Source of the DNA: Prauserella isguenensis
GTDB taxonomy: Bacteria; Actinomycetota; Actinomycetes; Mycobacteriales; Pseudonocardiaceae
Direction: 5' to 3'
DNA: 64,000 nucleotides
NCBI RefSeq assembly: GCF_014191605.1
Contig: NZ_JACHWU010000001.1
Location: forward strand, 1,488,001-1,552,000
Below the pieces are notes generated by a model. It searched no databases and was not told the DNA's origin. It saw only the letters and a list, made by a program, of their open reading frames with translations. This document shows positions 56,491 to 64,000 of the stretch, piece after piece (position 1 is the first letter of the stretch; each line of letters opens with the position of its first letter). The translations under genes and the position numbers were made by a program.

Positions 56491-57792
56491 ATGAGTCATG
56501 AGATCGTGATCGGCTCGGGGCGCGGGAACGCGGAGAACGGGAATTCGGGGAACATCGGGTCGGCGCGGTCCGGCCCGGGGCACGCAGAGCCGAGGCACGT
56601 GACGTCGGTACGGGCAGAGCCGGGCCGCACAGGGTCGGGGCACACAGAGCCGGGGCACGGCGGGGCACTGCACGAGAAGCTGCGGGGGCACGACCGAACG
56701 GGGAGCGGGAAAACCGGGAACGAGAACGCGCCGACGTACGAAACCGCGGTGAACCACGGCACGGTGCAGCGCGGAACCGCGGGGTCGACGGACGCGAGGG
56801 TCGAGTACCGGACGTCCGGGTATGGCGGCGAGGAGCCGGTGGGCCAGCACGTACGGGTGCGCCGGGTCCGGCACGGTCGAGGCGTTCAGATCTGCGAGAT
56901 CGAAGGGGAACTCGACCTGCTCACGGCCCCGATCGTGCGCCGCGAACTGGACAGTGCGGCCGAACAGGGGCGGCACCGGTTGGTGGTCGACATGTCGGGC
57001 GTCGAGTTCTGCAGCGTGGCCGGCGTGGAGTTGCTGTTGCGTGCGGCGCGGCGCGCCGGCAACCGGGGCGGCGGACTCGCCGTGGTCGCGGGCAGGCAGG
57101 TGCGGCGCGTGGTGCAGCTGGTCGCGCCGGAAGGCCCGGTCGCGTGGTGCGATTCGGTGTGCGACGCCGTGCACCACGTCGCCGGTGACCGGAACGTGGC
57201 CGCCGGCGGGTTGGCGGACGTCGACCTCGACAGCACGCAGCGGGGACTGCGCAGGTACGTGGAGCTCGTCGCGGCGGGACTCGGACTCGAAGCGGCCGCG
57301 GCGTGGTCGGACGTCGACGACATCACGGCCACCGCGTACGTCGCACTCGATCGCGAACTGCCCGGCATGGAGGGCCGGGAGGCGGCGCTCGTCTGGGACG
57401 GGCGCACCGGCTGGGCACTCGGTGCGGAGACGCATTCGGGCGAGGACCTCGTGATGCGCGCGTGGTACGGCACGGAGCTGCTGCCGGAGCCGGCCGCGGT
57501 GGTGCGTTTCGTGAAAGCACTGACGGCCGGTGACCGGGTCGGCCTCCCCGGTCCGCCCGAGCCGAGCGGACATCCGCACGCGGCTCAGATCGTGCGCGCC
57601 CGGTTGCAGGCCGCCGCGTGGTCGACCAGGGAAGCGCACGTGCCCGAGGTCGACGTGCCGGTACAGAGCACGACGACGCCACCCGGCACGACGCCACACG
57701 GCACGACGCCGCAGGACGCGGTCACGCCGCGGAACGCGGCCGTGCCGCGGCAGGGTAGGGCGACACCGCTGCGCGGCGAAGGGGTCGGCTGA
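56491..57792 (+). CDS. STAS-domain (anti-sigma antagonist-like) protein with DUF6292-like tail
   Basis: 433 residues. Residues 1-110 are low complexity, rich in G/R/T/N/E (repeated GPGHAEP, GSGHTEPGHGG). A STAS domain follows (about 120-215: CEIEGELDLLTAPIVRREL, VVDMSGVEFCSVAGVELLL), then a DUF6292-like domain (RGLRRYVELVAAGLGLEAAAAW ... GMEGREAALVWDGRTGWALGAET), and a Thr/Pro-rich tail. STAS proteins bind anti-sigma factors and are usually switched by phosphorylation of a Ser in FxDSSG; here that position is Val176 in FCSVAG, so phospho-control may be lost. No anti-sigma kinase is adjacent. Confidence 0.82.
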   Translation: MSHEIVIGSGRGNAENGNSGNIGSARSGPGHAEPRHVTSVRAEPGRTGSGHTEPGHGGALHEKLRGHDRTGSGKTGNENAPTYETAVNHGTVQRGTAGSTDARVEYRTSGYGGEEPVGQHVRVRRVRHGRGVQICEIEGELDLLTAPIVRRELDSAAEQGRHRLVVDMSGVEFCSVAGVELLLRAARRAGNRGGGLAVVAGRQVRRVVQLVAPEGPVAWCDSVCDAVHHVAGDRNVAAGGLADVDLDSTQRGLRRYVELVAAGLGLEAAAAWSDVDDITATAYVALDRELPGMEGREAALVWDGRTGWALGAETHSGEDLVMRAWYGTELLPEPAAVVRFVKALTAGDRVGLPGPPEPSGHPHAAQIVRARLQAAAWSTREAHVPEVDVPVQSTTTPPGTTPHGTTPQDAVTPRNAAVPRQGRATPLRGEGVG

Positions 57793-57841
57793 ATCCCGCC
57801 GACCTCGACGTCTCGGTCGGTTCGCCGCCGTCGGTCACGAT

Positions 57842-57879
57842 GTCTCCCGCCCCGGTGGATTTCCACCGGGGCGGGAGAC
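57842..57879. terminator. Bidirectional hairpin terminator between the STAS gene and fgd
   Basis: A perfect 18-bp inverted repeat (57842-57859 with 57862-57879) separated by 2 bases, which must open to a slightly shorter stem. It lies between convergent genes and is followed by the 12-bp palindrome ACGTTCGAACGT (57878-57889). Confidence 0.7.
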
Positions 57880-57901
57880 GTTCGAACGTGAGGCAGGCGG
57901 T

Positions 57902-58906
57902 TCAGGCCCGGGAGCGCAGCCGCGGCAGGACGTCTTCACCGAGCTGTCCGAGGAAGCGTTCCTGGTCGTGTCCGGGGCCGTGGAACACGAGGTGGTTGAA
58001 GCCGGCGTCGAGGTACGGCTGGATCTGCTCCATGGCCTGATCGGGATCGGATGCCACGATCCAGCGCTTGGCGACCTGTTCGATCGGCAACTCGTCGGCC
58101 AGGCGCTCCATCTCCTCCGACGAGGTGACGCTGTGCTTCTGCTCCGGGGTGAGCGACAGCGGTGCCCAGAACCGGCAGTTCTCCAGCGCCCGGTCCGGGT
58201 CGCGGTCGTAGGACATCTTGATCTCGATCATCCGGTCGATGCCCGTCGCGTCGCGTTCGGCGGCCGCCGCGCCGTCGGCGACCGCGGGCTGGAGCTTGTC
58301 GGTGTAGAGCTCCATACCCTTGCCGGAGGTGCAGATGAATCCGTCGCCGGCGCGGCCCGCGTACTTGGCCACGACCGGTCCGCCCGCGGCGATGTAGACC
58401 GGGGCGGGCGTGTCCGGGCGGTCGTAGATCTTGGCGTCGACGAGCGTGTAGTAGTCGCCCTCGAACGAGACGTTGTCCTTCGTCCACAGCTCTCGGATCA
58501 GCCGCACGGACTCGCGCAGCCGGGCGAAGCGCTCCTTGAACTCGGGCCACTCGCGGCCGGACACGGCGATCTCGTTCAGTGCCTCGCCGGTGCCCACGCC
58601 GAGGACGACGCGGCCGTTCGACAGCAGCGACATGGTGGCGAACGCCTGCGCGATCACGGCCGGGTTGTAGCGGAACGTCGGGGTCAGCACGCTGGTGCCC
58701 AGGTGCACACGGTTCGTGCGCTCGGCGACGGCCGACATCCACGACAGCGCGAACGGGGCGTGACCGCCTTCGTGGCGCCACGGCAGGAAGTGGTCCGACA
58801 CCCAGGCCGAATCGAGGCCGACTTCTTCGGCGCGTACCGCGAACTCGACCAGGTCCCGCGGTCCGAACTGCTCCGCGGACGCTTTGTAACCGACTTTCAG
58901 ATCCAT
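57902..58906 (-). CDS. fgd: F420-dependent glucose-6-phosphate dehydrogenase
   Basis: A 334-residue luciferase-like monooxygenase-fold enzyme with close similarity to mycobacterial Fgd1 over its whole length: [18 protein letters not shown] at the start, [88 protein letters not shown] and [12 protein letters not shown]. It oxidises glucose-6-phosphate while reducing coenzyme F420. Start MDLKVG at 58906 follows a GGAAAGG site. The presence of Fgd implies F420 biosynthesis elsewhere in the genome. Confidence 0.95.
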   Translation of the reverse strand: MDLKVGYKASAEQFGPRDLVEFAVRAEEVGLDSAWVSDHFLPWRHEGGHAPFALSWMSAVAERTNRVHLGTSVLTPTFRYNPAVIAQAFATMSLLSNGRVVLGVGTGEALNEIAVSGREWPEFKERFARLRESVRLIRELWTKDNVSFEGDYYTLVDAKIYDRPDTPAPVYIAAGGPVVAKYAGRAGDGFICTSGKGMELYTDKLQPAVADGAAAAERDATGIDRMIEIKMSYDRDPDRALENCRFWAPLSLTPEQKHSVTSSEEMERLADELPIEQVAKRWIVASDPDQAMEQIQPYLDAGFNHLVFHGPGHDQERFLGQLGEDVLPRLRSRA

Positions 58907-59036
58907 CGAGAGCCTTTCCGACCTAGAGAACCGGGTGTGTGCTGGCACGTCCAACGTAATGATCTTCGCGGCGTTCCGCCCGAAACGCATGTCACATCCG
59001 GCGCCTCGCGCGGCGCAGCCCGTGGATGCCCGGTCG

Positions 59037-59942
59037 TCACGGCAGCAACCCTGCTTCCCGGGCGAGTGACACGGCGTGCGTGCGGTTGGCCGCACCGAGT
59101 TTGCGGGCGATGCTGCGCAGGTAGGCCTTGACGGTGTTGGGACGCAGGCCCAGCTCCGCGGCGATGTCGCCGTTGGCGGCGCCGGTGGCGACGAGCTGCA
59201 GCACGTCGAGTTCGCGCGCCGACAACGTGCCGTCGGCGACCGGCTCAGCCGCGTCGTCGCCCGCGGTCGTGATCCGGTGCAGCCGTTGCGAGACCTGCCG
59301 GAGCCGGTCGCGGGTGTGCGGGTCGTCGATCAGCGCGATCGCCTCGTCCAGTTCCCGGCGCGCATCGGCTACCGCACGGTGATCGCGGGCGGCGGCCTCG
59401 TCGTGGGCGGCCGTGCGCCTGCGGACCTCGACGGCGACGGCGAGGTCGCGTTCGATACGGCGGGTGTGTTCGACGGCCCGTGCCACGATGCGGTCGCCGA
59501 TCGCCACGTCGTCACGCTGCGCCAGGTACAGCAGACCGACGACCGTCTCGCCCGCGCGGATCGGTACGGCGAACACGGTCTCGATGCGTTCGGGGGCGAC
59601 GGCGCGGTCGTAGGCGTGGACGATGTGGCCGGTGTTGAAGTAGTCGCGCACCACCAGTGGTCTGCCCGTCGCGAACACCTTCCCGCCGAGGCCGTAGCCG
59701 GCGCGGACCTGCAGATCGCGCAGGGTGTGGCCGAGGTGCCCGTCGAGGTGCCGGATGGTGATCGCGTCCCGGGCCCCCGGCGCGAGGCCGCCACCGAACG
59801 TCAGATCCACCGGGCACGCACGGCGCAGGGAACGCACGCTCGGGGCCAGCAGCCGGTCGAGTTCCGTGAGCAGATCGCCGGGGACGGCGGCGGAAGTCCC
59901 GCCGCGGGCGCCACCGGGAAGGGCGGGGTGCGTGCCGGGCAT
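59037..59942 (-). CDS. GAF-domain LuxR-family transcriptional regulator
   Basis: 301 residues. A GAF-like sensor domain occupies about residues 25-190 ([57 protein letters not shown]), a helical linker follows, and the C-terminal LuxR HTH is [44 protein letters not shown]. This domain order is typical of actinobacterial regulators of acyl-CoA or acetate metabolism genes. ATG 59942 follows AGGAAGG. It is divergent from the acetyl-CoA-synthetase-like gene, its likely target. Confidence 0.87.
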   Translation of the reverse strand: MPGTHPALPGGARGGTSAAVPGDLLTELDRLLAPSVRSLRRACPVDLTFGGGLAPGARDAITIRHLDGHLGHTLRDLQVRAGYGLGGKVFATGRPLVVRDYFNTGHIVHAYDRAVAPERIETVFAVPIRAGETVVGLLYLAQRDDVAIGDRIVARAVEHTRRIERDLAVAVEVRRRTAAHDEAAARDHRAVADARRELDEAIALIDDPHTRDRLRQVSQRLHRITTAGDDAAEPVADGTLSARELDVLQLVATGAANGDIAAELGLRPNTVKAYLRSIARKLGAANRTHAVSLAREAGLLP

Positions 59943-60151
59943 GGCCACCACCTTCCTCGCACGGGTCGTCGTCCGGGCACGGGCGCCGGGCCCGTTACCC
60001 ACGAAAGAACGTAGCCCGAACGGCCCTTCGTGGCGATCGTCTGGTGCGACCGGGATGTCCCGGGAACGCGCGTCCCGTACCGGACGTGCACGGCGCGCGG
60101 TGAAACGCAGCGCGACACTGGAAGCGCACGACAAAGGAGTCGAGGAGAACC

Positions 60152-61789
60152 ATGGGCACCACTTCTGCGGCGACCGAGGCCGAGTACAGCCGGCCCGAGT
60201 ACCGCGCCGACGACGCGTGCGCGGCCGAGCTGCTCTGCGATCGGCATCCGTCCGACGCGGTCGCGTTCCGGGGCGTCGAACAGGACCTGACCACCCGCGA
60301 CCTCACGTTCGGCGAGTTGACGGAACAGTCGCAGCGGGTCGCGGCGGTGCTGGCGGGCATGGGCATCGGGCGGGGCGACGCCGTCGGCGTGTTGATGAGC
60401 AAGTCGGCGGAGTTGCCCGCCGTGCTGCTCGGAATCTGGCGCCTCGGCGCGGTGCACGTGCCGCTGTTCACGGCGTTCGCCAAGCCGGCGATCGACATGC
60501 GGCTCGACGGCAGCGGCGCACGTGTGGTCGTCGCCGACGCGGACCAGGCGCCCAAGCTCGCCCCGGAGCCGGGGCAGGATGCCGGGCGGCGGGTCGTCCA
60601 GGTCGGCGGCGACGCGCCGACGACACCCGGCTGGGACCGGTTCGCCGACCTCATGGCCGCGGCGCCCACGGAGCCGCGGATCGAGCCGGCCCGCGTGGGC
60701 GGCGACGGCACGCTGATCCTGCTGTTCACGAGCGGCACGACCGGTACCCCCAAGGGCGTGCCGGTGCCGGTGCGGGCGCTCGCGTCGATGGAGCGGTACC
60801 TGCTCGACGCCCTCGACGTGCGCCCCGACGACGTGTTCTGGAACGCCGCCGATCCGGGCTGGGCGTACGGGTTGTACTACGCGATCCTCGCACCGTTGGC
60901 GCTGGGCAGGTCGAGCATCCTGCTGCACGCCGGGTTCTCGCCCGCGCTCACCTGGCGGATCCTCGACCGGTTCGGGGTCACGAACTTCGCCGCGGCGCCG
61001 ACGATCTACCGCGCGCTGCGGGGCGAACCGTCGACCGACGCCGTGTCGGTACGGCTGCGCTGCGCGTCGTCGGCGGGTGAGCCGTTGACGCCGGAGGTGG
61101 TCGGCTGGGCGGCCGACGCGCTCGGCGTCGAGGTGCGCGACCACTACGGCCAGACCGAACTGGGCATGGTCGTCGGCAACGCGTGGCGGCCCGAACTCAA
61201 GGCCGACATCACGTCGGGGTCGATGGGGTATCCGCTGCCCGGCTGGGCCTGCGGGGTGCTCGCCGACGAGGTCGACGAGGTCGTGCCGGACGGTACCGTC
61301 GGCAGGCTCGCCGTCGACACCCACGCCAGCCCGTTCATGTGGTTCACCGGCTACGCGAACGCGCCGGAACGCACCGCGCAGCGGTTCAGCGCCGACGGCC
61401 GCTGGTACATCACCGGCGACACCGCGTACCGGGACGCCGACGGCAGGCTGTACTTCTCGTCCCGCGACGACGACGTGATCATCATGGCCGGTTACCGCAT
61501 CGGCCCGTTCGACGTCGAGTCCGTGCTGGTCGGACACGAGGCGGTGCTCGAGGCGGCCGTGATCGGCGCACCCGACGAGCTGCGCGGCGAGGTGCTGGAG
61601 GCCTACGTCGTGCTCAAGCCGGGCACCGAGGAGTCGCCGGAGCTGGAACAGGAGCTGCAACAGCTGGTCAAGCGCGAGTTCGCCGCGCACGCCTACCCGC
61701 GCAAGGTGCACGTCGTCGGAGAACTGCCGAAGACGCCGAGTGGCAAGATCCAGCGGTTCAAGCTGCGGGAGGAGCGCGCCGGGAAGTGA
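60152..61789 (+). CDS. Acetyl-CoA synthetase-like AMP-forming acyl-CoA synthetase
   Basis: A 545-residue ANL enzyme of the AcsA/medium-chain acyl-CoA synthetase type. Motifs: LLFTSGTTGTPKGVPVPV (P-loop), WNAADPGWAYGLYYAILAPLALG, RDHYGQTELGMV (A5), GRWYITGDTAYRD (A7), SRDDDVIIMAGYRIGPFDVESVL (A8) and PKTPSGKIQRFKLR with the catalytic, acetylatable Lys. It makes short- or medium-chain acyl-CoA; acetate or propionate use is plausible. It is divergent from the GAF-LuxR regulator gene. Confidence 0.88.
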   Translation: MGTTSAATEAEYSRPEYRADDACAAELLCDRHPSDAVAFRGVEQDLTTRDLTFGELTEQSQRVAAVLAGMGIGRGDAVGVLMSKSAELPAVLLGIWRLGAVHVPLFTAFAKPAIDMRLDGSGARVVVADADQAPKLAPEPGQDAGRRVVQVGGDAPTTPGWDRFADLMAAAPTEPRIEPARVGGDGTLILLFTSGTTGTPKGVPVPVRALASMERYLLDALDVRPDDVFWNAADPGWAYGLYYAILAPLALGRSSILLHAGFSPALTWRILDRFGVTNFAAAPTIYRALRGEPSTDAVSVRLRCASSAGEPLTPEVVGWAADALGVEVRDHYGQTELGMVVGNAWRPELKADITSGSMGYPLPGWACGVLADEVDEVVPDGTVGRLAVDTHASPFMWFTGYANAPERTAQRFSADGRWYITGDTAYRDADGRLYFSSRDDDVIIMAGYRIGPFDVESVLVGHEAVLEAAVIGAPDELRGEVLEAYVVLKPGTEESPELEQELQQLVKREFAAHAYPRKVHVVGELPKTPSGKIQRFKLREERAGK

Positions 61790-61801
61790 CGGAGGAGCCG
61801 A

Positions 61802-61820
61802 GCCCGCCGCGGCGGCGGGC
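61802..61820. terminator. Short dyad between convergent ligase and amidase genes
   Basis: GCCCGCCGC (61802-61810) and GCGGCGGGC (61812-61820) are complementary arms around one base; a bidirectional terminator is plausible in this 39-base convergent gap. Confidence 0.4.
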
Positions 61821-61828
61821 CCGGCCGG

Positions 61829-63310
61829 TCACGACAGCCGTGGCAGGTGCCCGTCCCACGGCGCGGCGACCTCGAGGGCGCGCGCGAGCCGGAGCAGCAA
61901 CGCCTCGCTGGACAGCCTGCCGACGAACTGGACGCCGAGTGGCAACCCGTCCGGCGTGAGATGCAGCGGCAGGCTGATCGCCGGGCGGCCGGTCATGTTG
62001 GCCAACTGGGTGTACGGAACCCAGCCGAGGTTGCGCCGGACCACCTGGTCGACGATCCCCGTGCGGCGCAGCACGCCGAAGCTCCTCGTGCGCATCATCG
62101 CCTCGGCCAGCCACTGCATGGGTGCGGGCATGGCCAGCGAGCCGGTGCGGATGGGCGGTTCGCCCAGTGTCGGCGTGAGCAGCAGGTCGTGGCCGGTGTG
62201 GAAGCGGGCGAGCGCGGCGACGTGGTCGCGGCGGCGTTCCTGCGCGGCCTGCAGTTCGACGGCGGAGAACCCGCGGCCCAGTTCGGCCATCATGCGGGTG
62301 TCCGGTTCGAAGTCGTCGTCGCCCGCTCCGGTCTCCCGTTTGATGCGTGCGAGCTCGTCGGCCTGGTGGACGAACCAGACGGTGAGAAAGTCCTCCCCGA
62401 GCTGCCGGTCGTCGTAAGGCGGCTCGACCTCTTCGACGTGGTGGCCGAGCTCGGTCAGCAGTTGTGCGGCGTGTTCGACGGCTCGCACGGCCTCGGGGTG
62501 GACGTCGTCGCGCAGCGAGGAGGCTGCCGTGTAGCCGATCCGCAGCGGCCCGGTCGGTTCGTCCAGCTGCGACAGCAGCGGCCGGTCGGGGACGGCCGGG
62601 GTGTACGGGCTCATGTCATCGGGACCCGCCAGCAGGTCGAGCATCGCGGCGCTGTCGCGCACGGTGCGCGAGATGACGCCCTGGGTGGCGAGTCCGCCCA
62701 GCGGTTCGCTGTCGTCGGGACCCGAGGGGACCAGACCGCGTCCGGGCTTCAACCCGACCAGACCGGTGCACGCCGCGGGGATGCGGATCGAACCGCCGCC
62801 GTCGCTGGCCCCGGCCACGGGCACGATCCCGGCCGCGACGGCGGCCGCCGAACCGCCCGACGAACCACCGGGTGTCCGGTCGAGCGCCCACGGGTTCCGG
62901 GTGGGCCCGAACAGTGCGGGTTCGGTGACGCCCTTGGACCCGAACTCCGGGGTGTTGGTCTTGCCGAACACGACGAGGCCCCCGTCGAGCCACCGCTGCA
63001 CCACTGTGCCGGTCCGCTGCGCCCTCGTGCCCGCGAGCGCGCGGCAGCCGTCCGACGTCGGTTCGCCTGCAAGCTGCTGGTGCAGGTCCTTGAGCAGGAA
63101 CGGCACCCCGGCGAACGGCCCGTCGAGCCGTTCGGTGACGCGGGCGTCGGCATGCTCGTCGAGGCGGGTGCAGATCGCGTTGATGCGGGGGTTCACCGCG
63201 TCGGCACGGCTCCGCGCCGCGGCCAGCAGGTCGCCGGGTTTCGTCTCACCCGAGGCGACCAGTTCCGCGAGCCCCAGCCCGTCGCGCGCGAGGTAGTCCT
63301 GCTCGTCCAC
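61829..63310 (-). CDS. Amidase-signature family hydrolase
   Basis: 493 residues. The Ser-cisSer-Lys triad regions are all present: Lys in VPFLLKDLHQQL, the Gly/Ser-rich TPGGSSGGSAAAVAAG, and the nucleophile region GASDGGGSIRIPAACTGLVGLKPGRG. It hydrolyses an amide; GatA function is unlikely because gatB/gatC are not adjacent. GTG 63310 is preferred over an ATG at 63349 because GGAGGAGGAG lies 6 bases upstream and homology starts soon after. The substrate is unknown. Confidence 0.87.
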   Translation of the reverse strand: MDEQDYLARDGLGLAELVASGETKPGDLLAAARSRADAVNPRINAICTRLDEHADARVTERLDGPFAGVPFLLKDLHQQLAGEPTSDGCRALAGTRAQRTGTVVQRWLDGGLVVFGKTNTPEFGSKGVTEPALFGPTRNPWALDRTPGGSSGGSAAAVAAGIVPVAGASDGGGSIRIPAACTGLVGLKPGRGLVPSGPDDSEPLGGLATQGVISRTVRDSAAMLDLLAGPDDMSPYTPAVPDRPLLSQLDEPTGPLRIGYTAASSLRDDVHPEAVRAVEHAAQLLTELGHHVEEVEPPYDDRQLGEDFLTVWFVHQADELARIKRETGAGDDDFEPDTRMMAELGRGFSAVELQAAQERRRDHVAALARFHTGHDLLLTPTLGEPPIRTGSLAMPAPMQWLAEAMMRTRSFGVLRRTGIVDQVVRRNLGWVPYTQLANMTGRPAISLPLHLTPDGLPLGVQFVGRLSSEALLLRLARALEVAAPWDGHLPRLS

Positions 63311-63451
63311 GGCTTGCTCCTCCTCCGTCGTACCGGTCGAGACGATCATGCACCGGCCCGCGGAACACGCGACGCGGGACTCGTGGTGGCCCTACCGTAC
63401 GGCCGGAGCCGGGTGGTGCGGTTCCCCGCCGTCGAGAGGGGCAGGCGGAAC

Positions 63452-63994
63452 TCAGTCGTCCAGGTGGCCCTCGCGGCGGGCTTGCTCCACGATGCGGCGG
63501 ACGTACTCGACGTCCCCGCAGTCCTGGTCCAGGAGTTCGGTACGGCGCGCCGCCCACTTCTCACCGAGGTCGTGACGGGTGCGCTCGGCGACCTCGGTGC
63601 GGGCGGCCGCCAGGATGCTGAGCTCCTCCTCCGCGAGGTGGTGCGCGACCAGGTTGCTCAGCTTCTCGACGGCTTCGACGAACGTGGGCGTGTCGGTGCC
63701 CTTGAGGTCCAGCACCCGGAGCAGTGCCTCGTTGCCCTCGGCGTGTTCCTCCTCGCCGTGCTCGACCTCGTGTTGCCCGATGTCGTCGGCCTTGCGCCGC
63801 AGCACCGGGTAGACGATCTCCTCCTCGGCGATGCTGTGGGCCACGTGCACCGCGGCGAACGCGCGCCGCAACTCGTCCCGGTTCCCGTCGCCCATGCGCA
63901 GCTGCCGGAGGAGCTGCTCGAACCGCCGATGGTCGTCGATGATGAGGTCCACGACGTCGCCGTGGCTCGGCCTGCCCAGATCGATCATGCTCAC
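63452..63994 (-). CDS. Hemerythrin-domain protein
   Basis: 178-180 residues, helical, with diiron hemerythrin-like His/Glu motifs: DDHRRFEQLL, HVAHSIAEEEIVYPVL, HGEEEHAEGNEALL and LVAHHLAEEELSIL. Such proteins bind O2 or NO, or act in oxidative-stress sensing. It starts at the right edge of the window: GTG 63994 or ATG 63988. A further upstream start outside the window cannot be excluded, because only six bases remain. Confidence 0.85.
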   Translation of the reverse strand: MSMIDLGRPSHGDVVDLIIDDHRRFEQLLRQLRMGDGNRDELRRAFAAVHVAHSIAEEEIVYPVLRRKADDIGQHEVEHGEEEHAEGNEALLRVLDLKGTDTPTFVEAVEKLSNLVAHHLAEEELSILAAARTEVAERTRHDLGEKWAARRTELLDQDCGDVEYVRRIVEQARREGHLDD

Positions 63995-64000
63995 GGCGTC

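Overview
The window is high-GC actinobacterial chromosome, most likely from a Pseudonocardiaceae member (a Saccharomonospora- or Amycolatopsis-like organism; genus not proven). Indicators are an mIHF-family nucleoid protein, a near full-length F420-dependent glucose-6-phosphate dehydrogenase, a STAS protein with a DUF6292-like tail typical of Pseudonocardiales, a SARP regulator, dense GTG/TTG starts and ATGA/GTGA gene overlaps. No rRNA, tRNA, insertion sequence or CRISPR array was found.

The centre of the window, 24.3-47.9 kb, is a prodiginine-type (red tripyrrole) biosynthetic cluster with the core gene order of the Streptomyces coelicolor red cluster. It holds a SARP regulator (redD-like, 24288-25127), a divergent HBM-oxidase-like flavoprotein (redV-like, 25488-26567), and one long + strand operon from 27101 to 47869: redO (PCP), redN (ACP-oxoamine synthase), redM (prolyl adenylase), a 2470-residue redL, redJ (thioesterase), redI (O-methyltransferase), redH (condensing ligase), redX (tandem KS), redW (prolyl-PCP dehydrogenase), redY/hapK, a second methyltransferase and a small membrane protein. 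The operon ends in a perfect 25-bp inverted repeat. By homology, proline is loaded on RedO, oxidised to pyrrole by RedW, extended by RedX/RedN with malonate and serine, oxidised by RedV and methylated by RedI to the bipyrrole MBC. RedL makes the 2-alkylpyrrole from a fatty acid, malonate and glycine, and RedH joins the two halves. Unusual points are a C-terminal SDR domain that looks like RedK fused to RedL, an extra methyltransferase plus membrane protein, and no redP/redQ/redR, redU or redG in the window. Phased heptamers (11 and 22 bp) lie upstream of the operon, as expected for a SARP operator.

Left of the cluster (0-24 kb): a secreted C39-like protein (partial), a fatty-acyl-CoA ligase, mihF, an isochorismate synthase/PPTase pair, a thioredoxin-reductase-like flavoprotein, an enoyl-CoA hydratase/acyl-CoA ligase/TetR operon, a polyamine-acetyltransferase-like GNAT and a DtxR/MntR regulator. 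Then comes an NTF2-like/DUF1214/SDR/sulfotransferase operon, with a perfect KstR-type operator and a divergent cysQ that can remove the sulfotransferase by-product PAP. It is followed by recQ, a virginiamycin B lyase-like propeller, a 2-oxoacid dehydrogenase E1 alpha/E1 beta operon ending in a free lipoyl domain, IclR and TetR regulators and an NmrA-like SDR.

Right of the cluster (48-64 kb): an FMN reductase/TetR pair, a Tat-exported PhoD phosphatase, a CGNR zinc-finger regulator, a divergent module of a haem-oxygenase-like redox enzyme, an epimerase-like SDR, a PrmC/MTQ2-like methyltransferase and a CDGSH protein, a divergent lexA, the STAS-DUF6292 protein, fgd, a GAF-LuxR regulator, an acetyl-CoA-synthetase-like ligase, an amidase and a hemerythrin-domain protein. 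Short tandem repeats sit between genes at about 4.9, 22.2, 48.0 and 49.4 kb.
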